From Candidatus Peregrinibacteria bacterium (GTDB taxonomy: Bacteria > Patescibacteriota > Gracilibacteria > UM-FILTER-43-11): a stretch of 64,000 nt of DNA. Position numbers and translations under genes: made by a program. Location: the NCBI GenBank assembly GCA_016932505.1, contig JAFGCT010000035.1, forward strand, positions 1 through 64,000. The letters run 5' to 3'. The notes beneath the pieces are model-generated. The model was not told the DNA's origin, did no database searches, and saw only the letters and a program-made list of their open reading frames with translations. Positions 1 to 9,881 of the stretch are shown here, piece by piece (positions within the stretch are counted from its first letter, which is position 1; each line of letters opens with the position of its first letter).

Positions 1-214
1 AAATTCTAAATACTAAACAATATCTAATATCTAAATTCTAAATACTAAACAATATCTAATATCTAAATTCTAAATACTAAACAATATTGTTGTGCATACG
101 ATTGTTTGATATACGATTGGTTTAATAATTGTTGCACTACCAAGAAGCCGGTTGAATTTTGCACATTGTGAATTGATTTTTGTTTAGTATTTAGATATCA
201 GTATTTAGAATTTG
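1..214. repeat. 32-bp tandem repeat with inverted remnants
   Basis: Two full copies and one partial copy of a 32-bp AT-rich unit (1-32, 33-64, 65-88) begin with AAATTCTAAATACTAAAC. Inverted remnants containing TGTTTAGTATTTAG lie at 181-213, so the stretch could fold back on itself. The same unit, inverted and with one change, is tandemly repeated at 58560-58623. No gene is visible in 1-339. From 215 to 339 I see only AT-rich leader sequence before the DHH gene. Confidence 0.85.
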
Positions 215-339
215 AAATTCTATTACTTCAAAATATTTACCTCCCCTCGCTACCCTAAAAGATTGATAATCAAAATTTTATAACTTAATATTAATCCTAA
301 AATTTATTTATTATTTAACTTCCTCCAAATAAAAATAAA

Positions 340-1299
340 ATGACATTAGACCAGAATGAAATTCATGAAATAGGAAAATTGATTGAAAGATCAAACAAAA
401 TACTTATAATTCCCCATAAATCACCTGATGGTGACACAATGGGGTCTGCTTTGGCTATGTATCAGATGTTTAGGAATTTGCATAAAAATCCTGAGGTTAT
501 TTGTTTTGACGCTCCGCCTCCTGCTTTTTCATTTATGCCGAATATTGAAGTGGTGAAAACTGAAATTAAGCATCTGGATTATGATGCTATATTTATTTTG
601 GATGCTGGTGCTACACATTTAACCGGCCTAAATATAAGTCATCCTAAACTCTTTGATAAATCACTTGAAGTTGTAAATATAGATCACCATCCTTCAAACG
701 ATTTTTATGGCAGGTATAACATTGTTGTTACTTCTGCTGCTTCTACTACCGCAATTCTTTATGAGTTTATTACCGCTCTTAATTTACCTTTAGATAGGCA
801 TACTGCAACAAATTTACTTACCGGTATTTATACCGATACAGGTAGTTTTATGCATTCTAATACCGATTCTGAAACTATGAAAATTGCTGCAAGATTGCTT
901 GCAAAAGGGGCTAATTTAAGAGGGATATCAAAAGAAATTTTTAGAACAACAAATATCTCCACGATGCATCTTTGGGGGAGGGTAATGAAAAATACTTACC
1001 AAACGGATGATGGCGTTTCTATGTCCGTAGTGACAAAAAAGGATTTTGAGGATACAGGAGCGGATTATTCCGAGATGACAGGGGCAGTTGATTATGTTAA
1101 TTCCGTTCCGAATTCCTTATATAGTGTGATTCTTACTGAAAGGGATGGAAAAGTAAAAGGCTCTTTGCGTACATTACGGGATGAAGTAGATGTTGCGGAG
1201 ATTGCCGGTAATTATGGTGGCGGTGGGCATACAAAAGCCGCTGGATTTACAATACCCGGGCATCTTGAGAAGGAAATTCGGTGGAAAGTTGTTGAATAA
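340..1299 (+). CDS. DHH-family phosphoesterase (NrnA/MgpA-like)
   Basis: Cytoplasmic 319-aa protein with the two-domain DHH/DHHA1 layout. H26, D30 and D32 form the first metal-binding motif (HKSPDGD). The DHH triad is at about residues 115-117, preceded by a FILDAG strand. The C-terminal GGGGHTKAAGF at about 293-303 is the DHHA1 substrate-binding motif. Length and motif order match NrnA-type enzymes, which remove nucleotides from 2-5 nt oligoribonucleotides and dephosphorylate pAp. Nothing here separates these activities from cyclic-dinucleotide-product hydrolysis. It stands alone, with no obvious Shine-Dalgarno sequence before the ATG. Confidence 0.9.
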   Translation: MTLDQNEIHEIGKLIERSNKILIIPHKSPDGDTMGSALAMYQMFRNLHKNPEVICFDAPPPAFSFMPNIEVVKTEIKHLDYDAIFILDAGATHLTGLNISHPKLFDKSLEVVNIDHHPSNDFYGRYNIVVTSAASTTAILYEFITALNLPLDRHTATNLLTGIYTDTGSFMHSNTDSETMKIAARLLAKGANLRGISKEIFRTTNISTMHLWGRVMKNTYQTDDGVSMSVVTKKDFEDTGADYSEMTGAVDYVNSVPNSLYSVILTERDGKVKGSLRTLRDEVDVAEIAGNYGGGGHTKAAGFTIPGHLEKEIRWKVVE

Positions 1300-1428
1300 A
1301 ATTTATTTTTTTGGTAAAGTTTAGGATGAATATGCCTTGACATTATTAGTTAAAATATGTTTTAATTGATTCGGAATTTTGAAAAATGAAATAAATTAGT
1401 TTTTTTGACAGTAATTTAAATAATATTT

Positions 1429-2424
1429 ATGAGCTTACTAGAGGCAACAACACCAGCTCCTAAATCACCCATAAAAATGGATTCACCATGTGCGATAATA
1501 GGCTTACGTAAATCTAACCATCCTGACGGATTTGGTTTTAGGGCAAACAAAGATGAGCAGAATATGTCGAATCTTGCAGAGCTAATGCCTGGTCTTGTTG
1601 GTGATTCTAATGAAAGATGGGGAGCAGAATGTGATGTTTTTAGAGAAATTATAGAGGATTTATTAAGCGCAAAAAATGAAAATGAAAAGCTCAGATGTTT
1701 ACATATGAGCCCTGAGACAGCAGTTGAAATTACTAATTTAAGAGAAGAGTACGGGGATAGATTAATTCATTATGCAAATGAGCCAAATGATTATATGAGG
1801 GATCTTTCTTTGGAATTTCTTAGGGGGCGAGGGCGTTCGACAATTAGGATGACTAATTTTAGATGGTCTGGTTTAGGAACGGTTTTAAAGAAAAGGTTTG
1901 ATTTAATAACCTCTATGAGTTCCAGATTTTCACGATTAAAAGACGACCATGCCCGTATGGTTGCGATGGGTAATTTTCATAACCTGTTGGAAGGTAGCGA
2001 ATCTCGAATGATATTAAGCATTCCTAATTTAGCTCCAACTGTAAAAAAGATTAAAAAAACCCGAAGACCCCTTACTACTGACGATGCACTTGATATGTCT
2101 CCATTATTTAATGGTAATGACACCCTTGTTATACCCGAAAGTTGGAATAAATCATCCGATAGCGTTCTTCTTAGATTTACCAGAGGTGATTCAGACTTAG
2201 AGGATACTGAAGATGATGCAAAGCTAAGATTGATGAATCTTACCCCAGACGAAGTAATTGATTTACACAGAAGGGCTCGAATAAAGGTTTTACGCGTTTT
2301 GGGTGATTGGGAAGAAATAGGAGCTTCTGAAGATGGTGAATATCCTGATATCAACGAAAAAGTATTGAAAAACGGCAAAGTACCAAATTTTTATCAGTTT
2401 ATAAGTCAAAGAGAACAAGAATAG
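1429..2424 (+). CDS. Degenerate methyltransferase-like protein, paralogue of the next gene
   Basis: 331-aa protein clearly related to the product of 2556-3536. Shared stretches include the region after motif I (EEYGDRLIHYANEPND versus QEYPDFSIYANELDD), the RFDLITSM/RFDFLLNL strand, the FHNLL/FRNLL segment and the C-terminal DFVP/DWEE and QF blocks. The glycine-rich SAM loop of the partner (DLAAGIGLE) is replaced here by LHMSPETAVE at about residue 90. SAM binding is therefore unlikely and a regulatory or structural role is possible. The first 60 residues differ from the partner. An upstream TTGACA (1405-1410) and a CTTGACA..ATTAGTTA-like sequence (1336-1355) precede it. Function unknown. Confidence 0.7.
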   Translation: MSLLEATTPAPKSPIKMDSPCAIIGLRKSNHPDGFGFRANKDEQNMSNLAELMPGLVGDSNERWGAECDVFREIIEDLLSAKNENEKLRCLHMSPETAVEITNLREEYGDRLIHYANEPNDYMRDLSLEFLRGRGRSTIRMTNFRWSGLGTVLKKRFDLITSMSSRFSRLKDDHARMVAMGNFHNLLEGSESRMILSIPNLAPTVKKIKKTRRPLTTDDALDMSPLFNGNDTLVIPESWNKSSDSVLLRFTRGDSDLEDTEDDAKLRLMNLTPDEVIDLHRRARIKVLRVLGDWEEIGASEDGEYPDINEKVLKNGKVPNFYQFISQREQE

Positions 2425-2500
2425 AATTTTATCAAATTCGTAAATCAGTTTTGCTTTATGACATAGACATTTTTTAATGTATTGTTTTAGAAAAAATGTC

Positions 2501-2529
2501 TTGACAATTAGTTAGTAATTTGGTTTAAT
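2501..2529 (+). promoter_or_regulatory. Promoter of the methyltransferase-like gene at 2556
   Basis: TTGACA at 2501-2506, a 17-bp spacer and TTTAAT at 2524-2529. The -35 region is embedded in CTTGACAATTAGTTAG, which resembles the CTTGTCAATTAGTCAAG palindrome in front of the TrmB-type regulator (4426-4442). The predicted start lies roughly 20 nt before the ATG. Confidence 0.6.
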
Positions 2530-2555
2530 ATTCCTCCTAGTATATCATTTTTATA

Positions 2556-3536
2556 ATGAGCAGAAAAAAAGTACATGGTCGGCCTAATATTGAAATACCT
2601 AAACATGGATTTAATGATAATGTTGGTCAGAAGGCTTTATCTGAAATGTGGCCTTATTTTGTAGGTGATTGGGATAAAAGGTGGGGTAAAAGGGAAGATG
2701 GTGAATTTGTCGATGATAAAGTGCTTGAAGGAAAGTTTTTGGAAGAAAACGTAATTGTGCCGATTATTGAAAACTCTCGTGAAAAAATAAGATGTATGGA
2801 CCTTGCGGCAGGAATTGGACTAGAGGCAACGAGATTAGCTCAGGAGTATCCTGATTTTAGCATTTATGCCAATGAGCTTGATGACCACTTAAGATCAATT
2901 CTTGAGCAAAACCTTGCGGATAATAAAGTTAAACGTAGGGTAAATGTTCAAAAACGAATGTGGGAGGATATGTGTTTTGATTTCAATAAACGTTTCGATT
3001 TTCTTTTAAATTTAGGAAATGCATTCCCATATATAAATGGTGAAGCGGAACAACTTAAGGTTTTAAACCAATTCCGAAATTTGCTCAAGGAAAATGAAAG
3101 CTCACGTTTGGTAATTGATTTACGTAATTGGGGACCATTAGCCAGAAGAGCTTCAGCTTTATTAAACAAAGATAGGTTGCCGGATGCAAGTAATTTCAGT
3201 GCCTTTTCTGGTGGACCGATGTATAACGGAGATGGGGTTCATGGTTATCCTGTTGCTATTGACCGCAATACAAATAGCTTATTATTTAGATACGGTTTTA
3301 CTGATGAGGAAAAGGCAAGGGAATATGGAGACTCATATTTGAGAATGACAAAAATAAATATAAACCAAATGATACAGCTGCTATATTCTGCAAGACTTTA
3401 CACAAAGCAGATTTTTGGTGATTTTGTACCCATGGTTCCAAAAGAGCACGATAGAGGTATGGGAACTGAGTGGATAAGACCTGACGGAGTAAAACCTCAG
3501 TTTATCCAGTTTGTTGCAGGAATAATGAGGGATTAA
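2556..3536 (+). CDS. Class I SAM-dependent methyltransferase
   Basis: 326-aa Rossmann-fold methyltransferase. Motif I is DLAAGIGLEATRLA at about residues 82-95, the acidic end of strand 2 is YANELDD at about 104-110, and LNLGNAFPYI at about 150-159 resembles motif IV of small-molecule N-methyltransferases such as glycine N-methyltransferase. The substrate cannot be read from sequence. It follows its degenerate paralogue by 131 bp with its own promoter, and converges 3 bp from the TrmB-type regulator gene. The two paralogues plus regulator probably form one functional unit; the active and inactive copies might heterodimerise (inference). Confidence 0.75.
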   Translation: MSRKKVHGRPNIEIPKHGFNDNVGQKALSEMWPYFVGDWDKRWGKREDGEFVDDKVLEGKFLEENVIVPIIENSREKIRCMDLAAGIGLEATRLAQEYPDFSIYANELDDHLRSILEQNLADNKVKRRVNVQKRMWEDMCFDFNKRFDFLLNLGNAFPYINGEAEQLKVLNQFRNLLKENESSRLVIDLRNWGPLARRASALLNKDRLPDASNFSAFSGGPMYNGDGVHGYPVAIDRNTNSLLFRYGFTDEEKAREYGDSYLRMTKININQMIQLLYSARLYTKQIFGDFVPMVPKEHDRGMGTEWIRPDGVKPQFIQFVAGIMRD

Positions 3537-3539
3537 TTA

Positions 3540-4304
3540 CTATTTAGCTATATTCCAGCAAAATTGGTGTATACTTCTCATGGAATTTGCTACAGATCTG
3601 CTTTCGATAATAATCGCGAACATTTCTTCTTTTTTGTATGAGAAAAAGGCGGTTTTGTTGCCGTAAATATTAATTTCAATGTCAATTGGTATTATTACTT
3701 TTGTAAAGAATCTTGTTTCCCTGCAGAATTTTTTATCGTTTTTACGTGCTGCTATATGATCTTTATTTTCCGGACTTATTACCTGAATAAATATATCGTT
3801 TTCAGTTCTTTTCGGAATATAGTCATTAAAAATATAATCTTTAATTTCTGGTACCATATGTTCAACGTTTTCAAAGGCGTATATTGTTTCTCCCTCTTTT
3901 AAGGAATCTTTATATACATGTTTAACTCCTTCTACTCCTTCGTAATACTTTACGGCTGGCATTATCATTGTATCGCTTTTTGAGAGATTCTGAATAATTG
4001 GCAATATGTCTTGTAATTTTTCCTCAATTTCATCGAGGTTTTTTCTCCTTTTTTCTAACAACACCTGGATTCTTTTATCCGGTTCTTCCACAATAAAACA
4101 CTGTATCCCATGATTCATGGTTTTTCCGACTAATCCTAGTTTACTCAGCCTTAAAAGCACTTTGTAAACGGTAGTACGATTCATAGAAAGTTTACGTGCA
4201 ATTGAGCTAGCTGGCTGAGGACCACCTGTTTGCATTAACTGTAGATACACTTTTGTTTCTTTGTCACCAAGCTCTAATTGTTTTAAAAATTGTTCAATTT
4301 GCAT
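3540..4304 (-). CDS. TrmB-family transcriptional regulator
   Basis: 254-aa protein with an N-terminal winged helix (about residues 8-80: LELGDKETKVYLQLMQTG, then SSIARKLSMNRTTVYKVLLRLSKLGLV), a short coiled linker (LLEKRRKNLDEIEEKLQDIL), and a C-terminal effector region with AFENVEHMVPEIKDYIFNDYIPKR and IIESRSVANSMRSIH. This is the TrmB/sugar-specific regulator architecture. The ligand is unknown. The gene ends 3 bp from the methyltransferase stop and starts from a promoter that overlaps an opposing one. Palindromic CTTGTCAATTAGTCAAG at its own -35 suggests autoregulation (inference). Confidence 0.85.
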   Translation of the reverse strand: MQIEQFLKQLELGDKETKVYLQLMQTGGPQPASSIARKLSMNRTTVYKVLLRLSKLGLVGKTMNHGIQCFIVEEPDKRIQVLLEKRRKNLDEIEEKLQDILPIIQNLSKSDTMIMPAVKYYEGVEGVKHVYKDSLKEGETIYAFENVEHMVPEIKDYIFNDYIPKRTENDIFIQVISPENKDHIAARKNDKKFCRETRFFTKVIIPIDIEINIYGNKTAFFSYKKEEMFAIIIESRSVANSMRSIHQFCWNIAK

Positions 4305-4393
4305 AATATTATATAATTATATGTTGTGAATTTGTATGAACACCTTAATATTACCTTATACCTAAGCAAAAATCAAGTCAATGTTATCATTCG

Positions 4394-4433
4394 TTGACAA
4401 TTTATTATATTTGCCTTAAAATTATCTTGTCAA
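4394..4433. promoter_or_regulatory. Overlapping face-to-face promoters with candidate operator
   Basis: Plus strand: TTGACA 4394-4399, 17-bp spacer, TAAAAT 4417-4422. Minus strand: TTGACA (complement of 4428-4433), 18-bp spacer, TATAAT (complement of 4404-4409). The two promoters point at each other over the same 40 bp. The imperfect palindrome CTTGTCAATTAGTCAAG (4426-4442) covers the minus -35 and the plus start point. Confidence 0.65.
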
Positions 4434-4578
4434 TTAGTCAAGAGTACATCGGACACACTTCCACATAGAAATTGACACTTGTTATACGGGAGGGCAACTT
4501 TATTAGGGAGAAGGGGGGTGGTTTCGATCACTTCCTTTTTCCTTAATTTATTTATATAAGTATGTTATATTAAGCACC

Positions 4579-5304
4579 ATGGTAACAAATCCTTTTTCAA
4601 CACTGCATATAACGAAGAAGAACAGAGAATTGGCTGAAAAGCTCCAAAGTGAAATGGATGCTAATTTTCTTGAACATACTATGTATGATATTAATGATGT
4701 TCTTACTTCAATCCTTGCTCTTTGTGACATGGAGCAGATGAAAAGTATCCCAAAAGTAAAGAATTATATTAATCGTATAAATGAGTTACTTAATGATGTT
4801 CAGATTTATCAGGATGAAAAGAATTATAATATAAATCATTTACTAAGAAATGTGATTGATATGCTAATGCATAACTTTAAGGATAAAGTTAAGATTTTAA
4901 CAAATTTTGTGCCGGTAAAAGCTCTTGCCAAGAGTAATCAAACCCGTATTGAAAGAATGCTTCTTTATCTATTTATAGAACTCATATTAACACCTGATAA
5001 GCTTGATAATAATATTATTAATGTTGAGCTTTTCCAGAAGGAGAAGGAGGCTGTGGTTAAAATCAAACGCGATGATTTCCATTTCTCACATGAGCAGATT
5101 AAAGAATTTACCGCATTAGCTGAGGATTTCATAGGAAGTCAAATTATAGAAAAGAAAGGTAATGGAGTTTTAATTACAATTAAAGTTCCCCTAAGTCTTA
5201 AAACTGCTGGAATTTTTAATCTTCCTCCAACACCAACAAGTACTGTTAAGGTTACATCTGCAAAATCTGCCAATAGATCTATTAAATCTTTTGCAAAAGA
5301 TTAG
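4579..5304 (+). CDS. Degenerate histidine-kinase-like protein
   Basis: 241-aa soluble protein. Residues 30-95 look like a HisKA dimerisation helix pair (HTMYDINDVLTSILAL), but the phospho-acceptor position is Y36; H33 lies one turn upstream. The following 110 residues follow the rhythm of an HATPase domain (LLYLFIELILTP in the N-box position, GNGVLITIKVPL at the end), yet the N-box asparagines and glycine-rich G boxes are missing. It is probably a non-catalytic scaffold or signalling pseudokinase. No cognate response regulator is adjacent. A TATATT box ends 7 nt before the ATG. The C-terminal 30 residues are Ser/Thr/Lys-rich and probably disordered. Confidence 0.5.
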   Translation: MVTNPFSTLHITKKNRELAEKLQSEMDANFLEHTMYDINDVLTSILALCDMEQMKSIPKVKNYINRINELLNDVQIYQDEKNYNINHLLRNVIDMLMHNFKDKVKILTNFVPVKALAKSNQTRIERMLLYLFIELILTPDKLDNNIINVELFQKEKEAVVKIKRDDFHFSHEQIKEFTALAEDFIGSQIIEKKGNGVLITIKVPLSLKTAGIFNLPPTPTSTVKVTSAKSANRSIKSFAKD

Positions 5305-5342
5305 ATATTTGAGATTTGTGATTTTTGAATTGTGATTCTTTT

Positions 5343-5372
5343 TTGGTTTAACTATACTCTTTTTGTTATAAT
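5343..5372 (+). promoter_or_regulatory. Promoter of htrA-like gene, probably leaderless
   Basis: TTGGTT at 5343-5348, 18-bp spacer and a perfect TATAAT at 5367-5372. The ATG begins at 5381, 8 nt after the -10 box, so transcription should start at or next to the A of the start codon. No Shine-Dalgarno sequence is present. Confidence 0.6.
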
Positions 5373-5380
5373 TAAAATTT

Positions 5381-6202
5381 ATGCAAAAGATTAAAATTTC
5401 TTTAATATCATATATTGTTCTAATGATTGTTGCGCTTTTTGGCGGAATGGTAGGTGGTGCGATGATGTTTAGATATTTGGATATTGAGAGTGGAGGTTCA
5501 TCTGGAAACCAAACTCAAACTATAAAGAAATCTGTATATATCGAGGATTCTCAGATAATTCAAACAGTAAAAGATATCAGTCCAAGTATTGTTAGCATTG
5601 TAATTACGAAAAATCTTCCATTATATAAAGAGCAGGTTTTTTCCGGAAATGTTTATAAAAATACTATGATTGGTGGTGGCAGTGGTTTTATTGTTACTGC
5701 AGATGGGCTTGTGGTTACAAATACACATGTTGTGAATGATGATAACGCAAGATATACTGTTATTTTGAATGATAAAACAGAGTATAATGCCAAGGTAGTA
5801 TCAATTAGTCCGTTTAGTGATATTGCACTATTGCAGATTGAATCTGATGATAAAACAAATGTTGATGGCTTGCCTGTTGTTAAATTCGGAAGCATTGAAA
5901 AGCTTCAGGTCGGGCAAAAGGTGATTGCCGTGGGTAATGCTCTTGCTCAGTACGAGAATACTGTTACCTCAGGTATTGTAAGTGCTATTGGTCGTACTAT
6001 TCCCGCTGAATCATCCGGAAGCTTAAAAGAGCTTACAAACCTTATACAAACCGATGCGGCAATGAATCAAGGTAATAGTGGAGGACCGCTTGTTAATCTT
6101 AATGGTGAGGTAATTGGTGTTAATACTGCTGTTGCGACAGGTGCACAGGGTATTGGCTTTGCAATACCTGTTAGTGATGTTCTTTCTATGTTAGAGAATT
6201 AG
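5381..6202 (+). CDS. HtrA/Deg-like trypsin-fold serine protease without PDZ
   Basis: 273-aa membrane-anchored protease. One N-terminal transmembrane segment (about residues 7-30, ending GGAMMFRYL) is followed by a chymotrypsin-fold domain with the triad H116 (TNTHVVND), D147 (FSDIALLQI) and S233 (NQGNSGGPLVN). HtrA/DegS relatives normally carry one or two C-terminal PDZ domains; this one stops right after the protease domain at VSDVLSMLEN. A PDZ-only membrane protein is encoded at 32964. Likely role: degrading damaged exported proteins. tRNA-Leu starts 8 nt after the stop and may be cotranscribed. Confidence 0.9.
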   Translation: MQKIKISLISYIVLMIVALFGGMVGGAMMFRYLDIESGGSSGNQTQTIKKSVYIEDSQIIQTVKDISPSIVSIVITKNLPLYKEQVFSGNVYKNTMIGGGSGFIVTADGLVVTNTHVVNDDNARYTVILNDKTEYNAKVVSISPFSDIALLQIESDDKTNVDGLPVVKFGSIEKLQVGQKVIAVGNALAQYENTVTSGIVSAIGRTIPAESSGSLKELTNLIQTDAAMNQGNSGGPLVNLNGEVIGVNTAVATGAQGIGFAIPVSDVLSMLEN

Positions 6203-6209
6203 TTTATAT

Positions 6210-6300
6210 GCTCAGGTGGTGAAATTGGTAGACACGCTAGCTTGAGGGGCTAGTGGACAACATATCGTCCGTGGAGGTTCAAGTCCTCTCCTGAGCACCA
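6210..6300 (+). tRNA. tRNA-Leu (anticodon GAG)
   Basis: 91-nt class II tRNA with a 7-bp acceptor stem (GCTCAGG/CCTGAGC) and encoded ACCA end. The anticodon arm CTAGC-TTGAGGG-GCTAG places GAG at 6244-6246. There is a variable arm, and the T arm contains GGTTCAAGTCC. A T-rich run follows directly at 6302-6309. Confidence 0.95.
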
Positions 6301-6336
6301 ATTTTTTTTAAATTGTGTTTTTTGTGATAAATACAA

Positions 6337-6366
6337 AGTAGGGTCACGCCATGGCGTGACCCTACT
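6337..6366. repeat. 30-bp perfect palindrome, REP-like
   Basis: AGTAGGGTCACGCC, AT and GGCGTGACCCTACT form a perfect 30-bp palindrome between tRNA-Leu and ligA. The inner 28 bp (6338-6365) correspond base for base to a related palindrome at 42968-42995, with two compensatory pair changes. It may act as a bidirectional terminator or as a mobile REP element. Confidence 0.8.
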
Positions 6367-6420
6367 ATTGATGAAAATCATATAAATCAATCAAATCACA
6401 AAAATCACAGTTCAGACATT

Positions 6421-8547
<2,127 letters not shown>

Positions 8548-8627
8548 TTATGCAAAGGGAAAGGCAAAGGCAAGGTCATATTTGTGGATTTTTCCCTTAT
8601 TTATGCTTTTATCTTTGGCTTATTTGC

Positions 8628-8656
8628 TTGATATTTAGGCTAAAATTTGGTATAAT
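8628..8656 (+). promoter_or_regulatory. Promoter upstream of pilT
   Basis: TTGATA at 8628-8633, exactly 17 bp, and TATAAT at 8651-8656. The predicted start near 8663 puts both direct-repeat arrays (8662-8707 and 8723-8776) inside the 5' leader of the pilT mRNA. Confidence 0.65.
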
Positions 8657-8661
8657 ATATA

Positions 8662-8776
8662 GATCGAATGGGTGCTCGGATAGATGATCGAATGGGTGCT
8701 CGGATAGAATGACTTAATAATTAATACGATCCCCAATACGATCCCCAATACGATCCCCAATACGATCCCCAATACG
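8662..8776. repeat. Two tandem repeat arrays in the pilT leader
   Basis: A 22-bp unit starting GATCGAATGGGTGCTCGGAT occurs at 8662-8683 and 8686-8707. A 12-bp unit, AATACGATCCCC, is repeated four times without interruption (8723-8770), followed by a half copy (AATACG) ending 4 nt before the ATG. No Shine-Dalgarno sequence is visible; the repeats occupy its place. Confidence 0.9.
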
Positions 8777-8780
8777 AAAT

Positions 8781-9863
8781 ATGATAGAACTAAATCAAAT
8801 AATGAAAGGCGTAATAGATTCAGGGTCGCCAGATCTACATCTGCAAATTGGCCAACCTCCTGTTATACGAACAAAGAATGGTGAATTAGTCGCGCTTCCC
8901 GGTAGTACTTCGCTTTTAACCGAAGGTGATGTAAATAGTGTTGTTGATATGATTATGACCGAACAGCAAAAACAGATATTTGAGACAAGCCATCAGGTGG
9001 ATTTTTCTTATTCAATTCCGAATTTAAGTAGATTTAGGGTAAATGTTTATAAAGAAAAAAATGGTTCTGCAATTGCATTTAGAGTAATTAGTGAAGACAT
9101 TCCATCTATGGAGGATTTAGGGTTGGGTGATACTGCGAAATCACTTGCAATGCAACCAAATGGTCTTGTTCTTGTTACTGGTCCAACAGGTATGGGTAAA
9201 TCGACTGTTGTGGCATCGATTATTGATTATATTAATCAGAACAGAAGGGCTCATATTATTACAATAGAAGATCCGATTGAGTTTGTTTACAAGAATAAAC
9301 AGTGTCTTGTTACCCAAAGAGAACTTGGAAATCATACCCGTAGTTTTGCTGATGCAATAAAAGGAGCTCTTCGTCAGGATCCAGATGTTGTTCTTGTTGG
9401 TGAAATGCGTGACCTGGAAACAATCGCTGCAGCTATTACACTTGCGGAAACAGGTCATTTGGTTTTTTCAACTTTGCATACAACAGATGCAGCCCAGACA
9501 GTCGACAGAATTATCGATGTTTTTCCTTCATATCAACAACAGCAAATAAGAGCTCAACTTTCAAATACATTAAAAGGTGTTATTTCTCAGCTTTTATTAC
9601 CTAGAGCGGATGGAGATGGAAGAGTCGCTGCCAGAGAATACATGATTGTGAATGATGCAATTAGCAATTGTATTTCTAAAGGTGAAACACATCAAATCCC
9701 TTCTATAATGCAGATTAATGCTGATGAGGGAATGATTTTAATGGATACAGCACTTGAGAATTTATATAAAGAGGGATTAATCACTGCTGATGAGGCTTTA
9801 TCTAAAGCAAGCGATTCTGAATCTCTCCAAGCCAGACTTCAGTCTTTGCAAACAGTTTCTTAA
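8781..9863 (+). CDS. pilT: PilT-like twitching motility ATPase
   Basis: 360-aa hexameric AAA-like ATPase that powers retraction of type IV pili at the inner face of the membrane. It has an N-terminal PAS-like domain with SPDLHLQIGQPP, Walker A GPTGMGKST (134-142), the Asp box (IITIEDPIEF), Walker B (VVLVGEMRD) and the His box (FSTLHTTDAAQTVDRI). The C-terminus is close to the usual PilT length; the terminal AIRNLIRE-type motif is not obvious. No pilus assembly genes are next to it in the window. The downstream gene (18-nt gap) encodes a cyclic-nucleotide-binding protein and is probably cotranscribed. Confidence 0.92.
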   Translation: MIELNQIMKGVIDSGSPDLHLQIGQPPVIRTKNGELVALPGSTSLLTEGDVNSVVDMIMTEQQKQIFETSHQVDFSYSIPNLSRFRVNVYKEKNGSAIAFRVISEDIPSMEDLGLGDTAKSLAMQPNGLVLVTGPTGMGKSTVVASIIDYINQNRRAHIITIEDPIEFVYKNKQCLVTQRELGNHTRSFADAIKGALRQDPDVVLVGEMRDLETIAAAITLAETGHLVFSTLHTTDAAQTVDRIIDVFPSYQQQQIRAQLSNTLKGVISQLLLPRADGDGRVAAREYMIVNDAISNCISKGETHQIPSIMQINADEGMILMDTALENLYKEGLITADEALSKASDSESLQARLQSLQTVS

Positions 9864-9881
9864 ATAAAAAATTATTATTTA

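Noticed and set aside
1-88. Possible CRISPR array
   Set aside because: The units are contiguous direct repeats without spacers, and no cas genes are present.
8723-8776. Possible protein-coding repeat extending pilT upstream
   Set aside because: No in-frame start precedes it and PilT already has its normal N-terminus at 8781.
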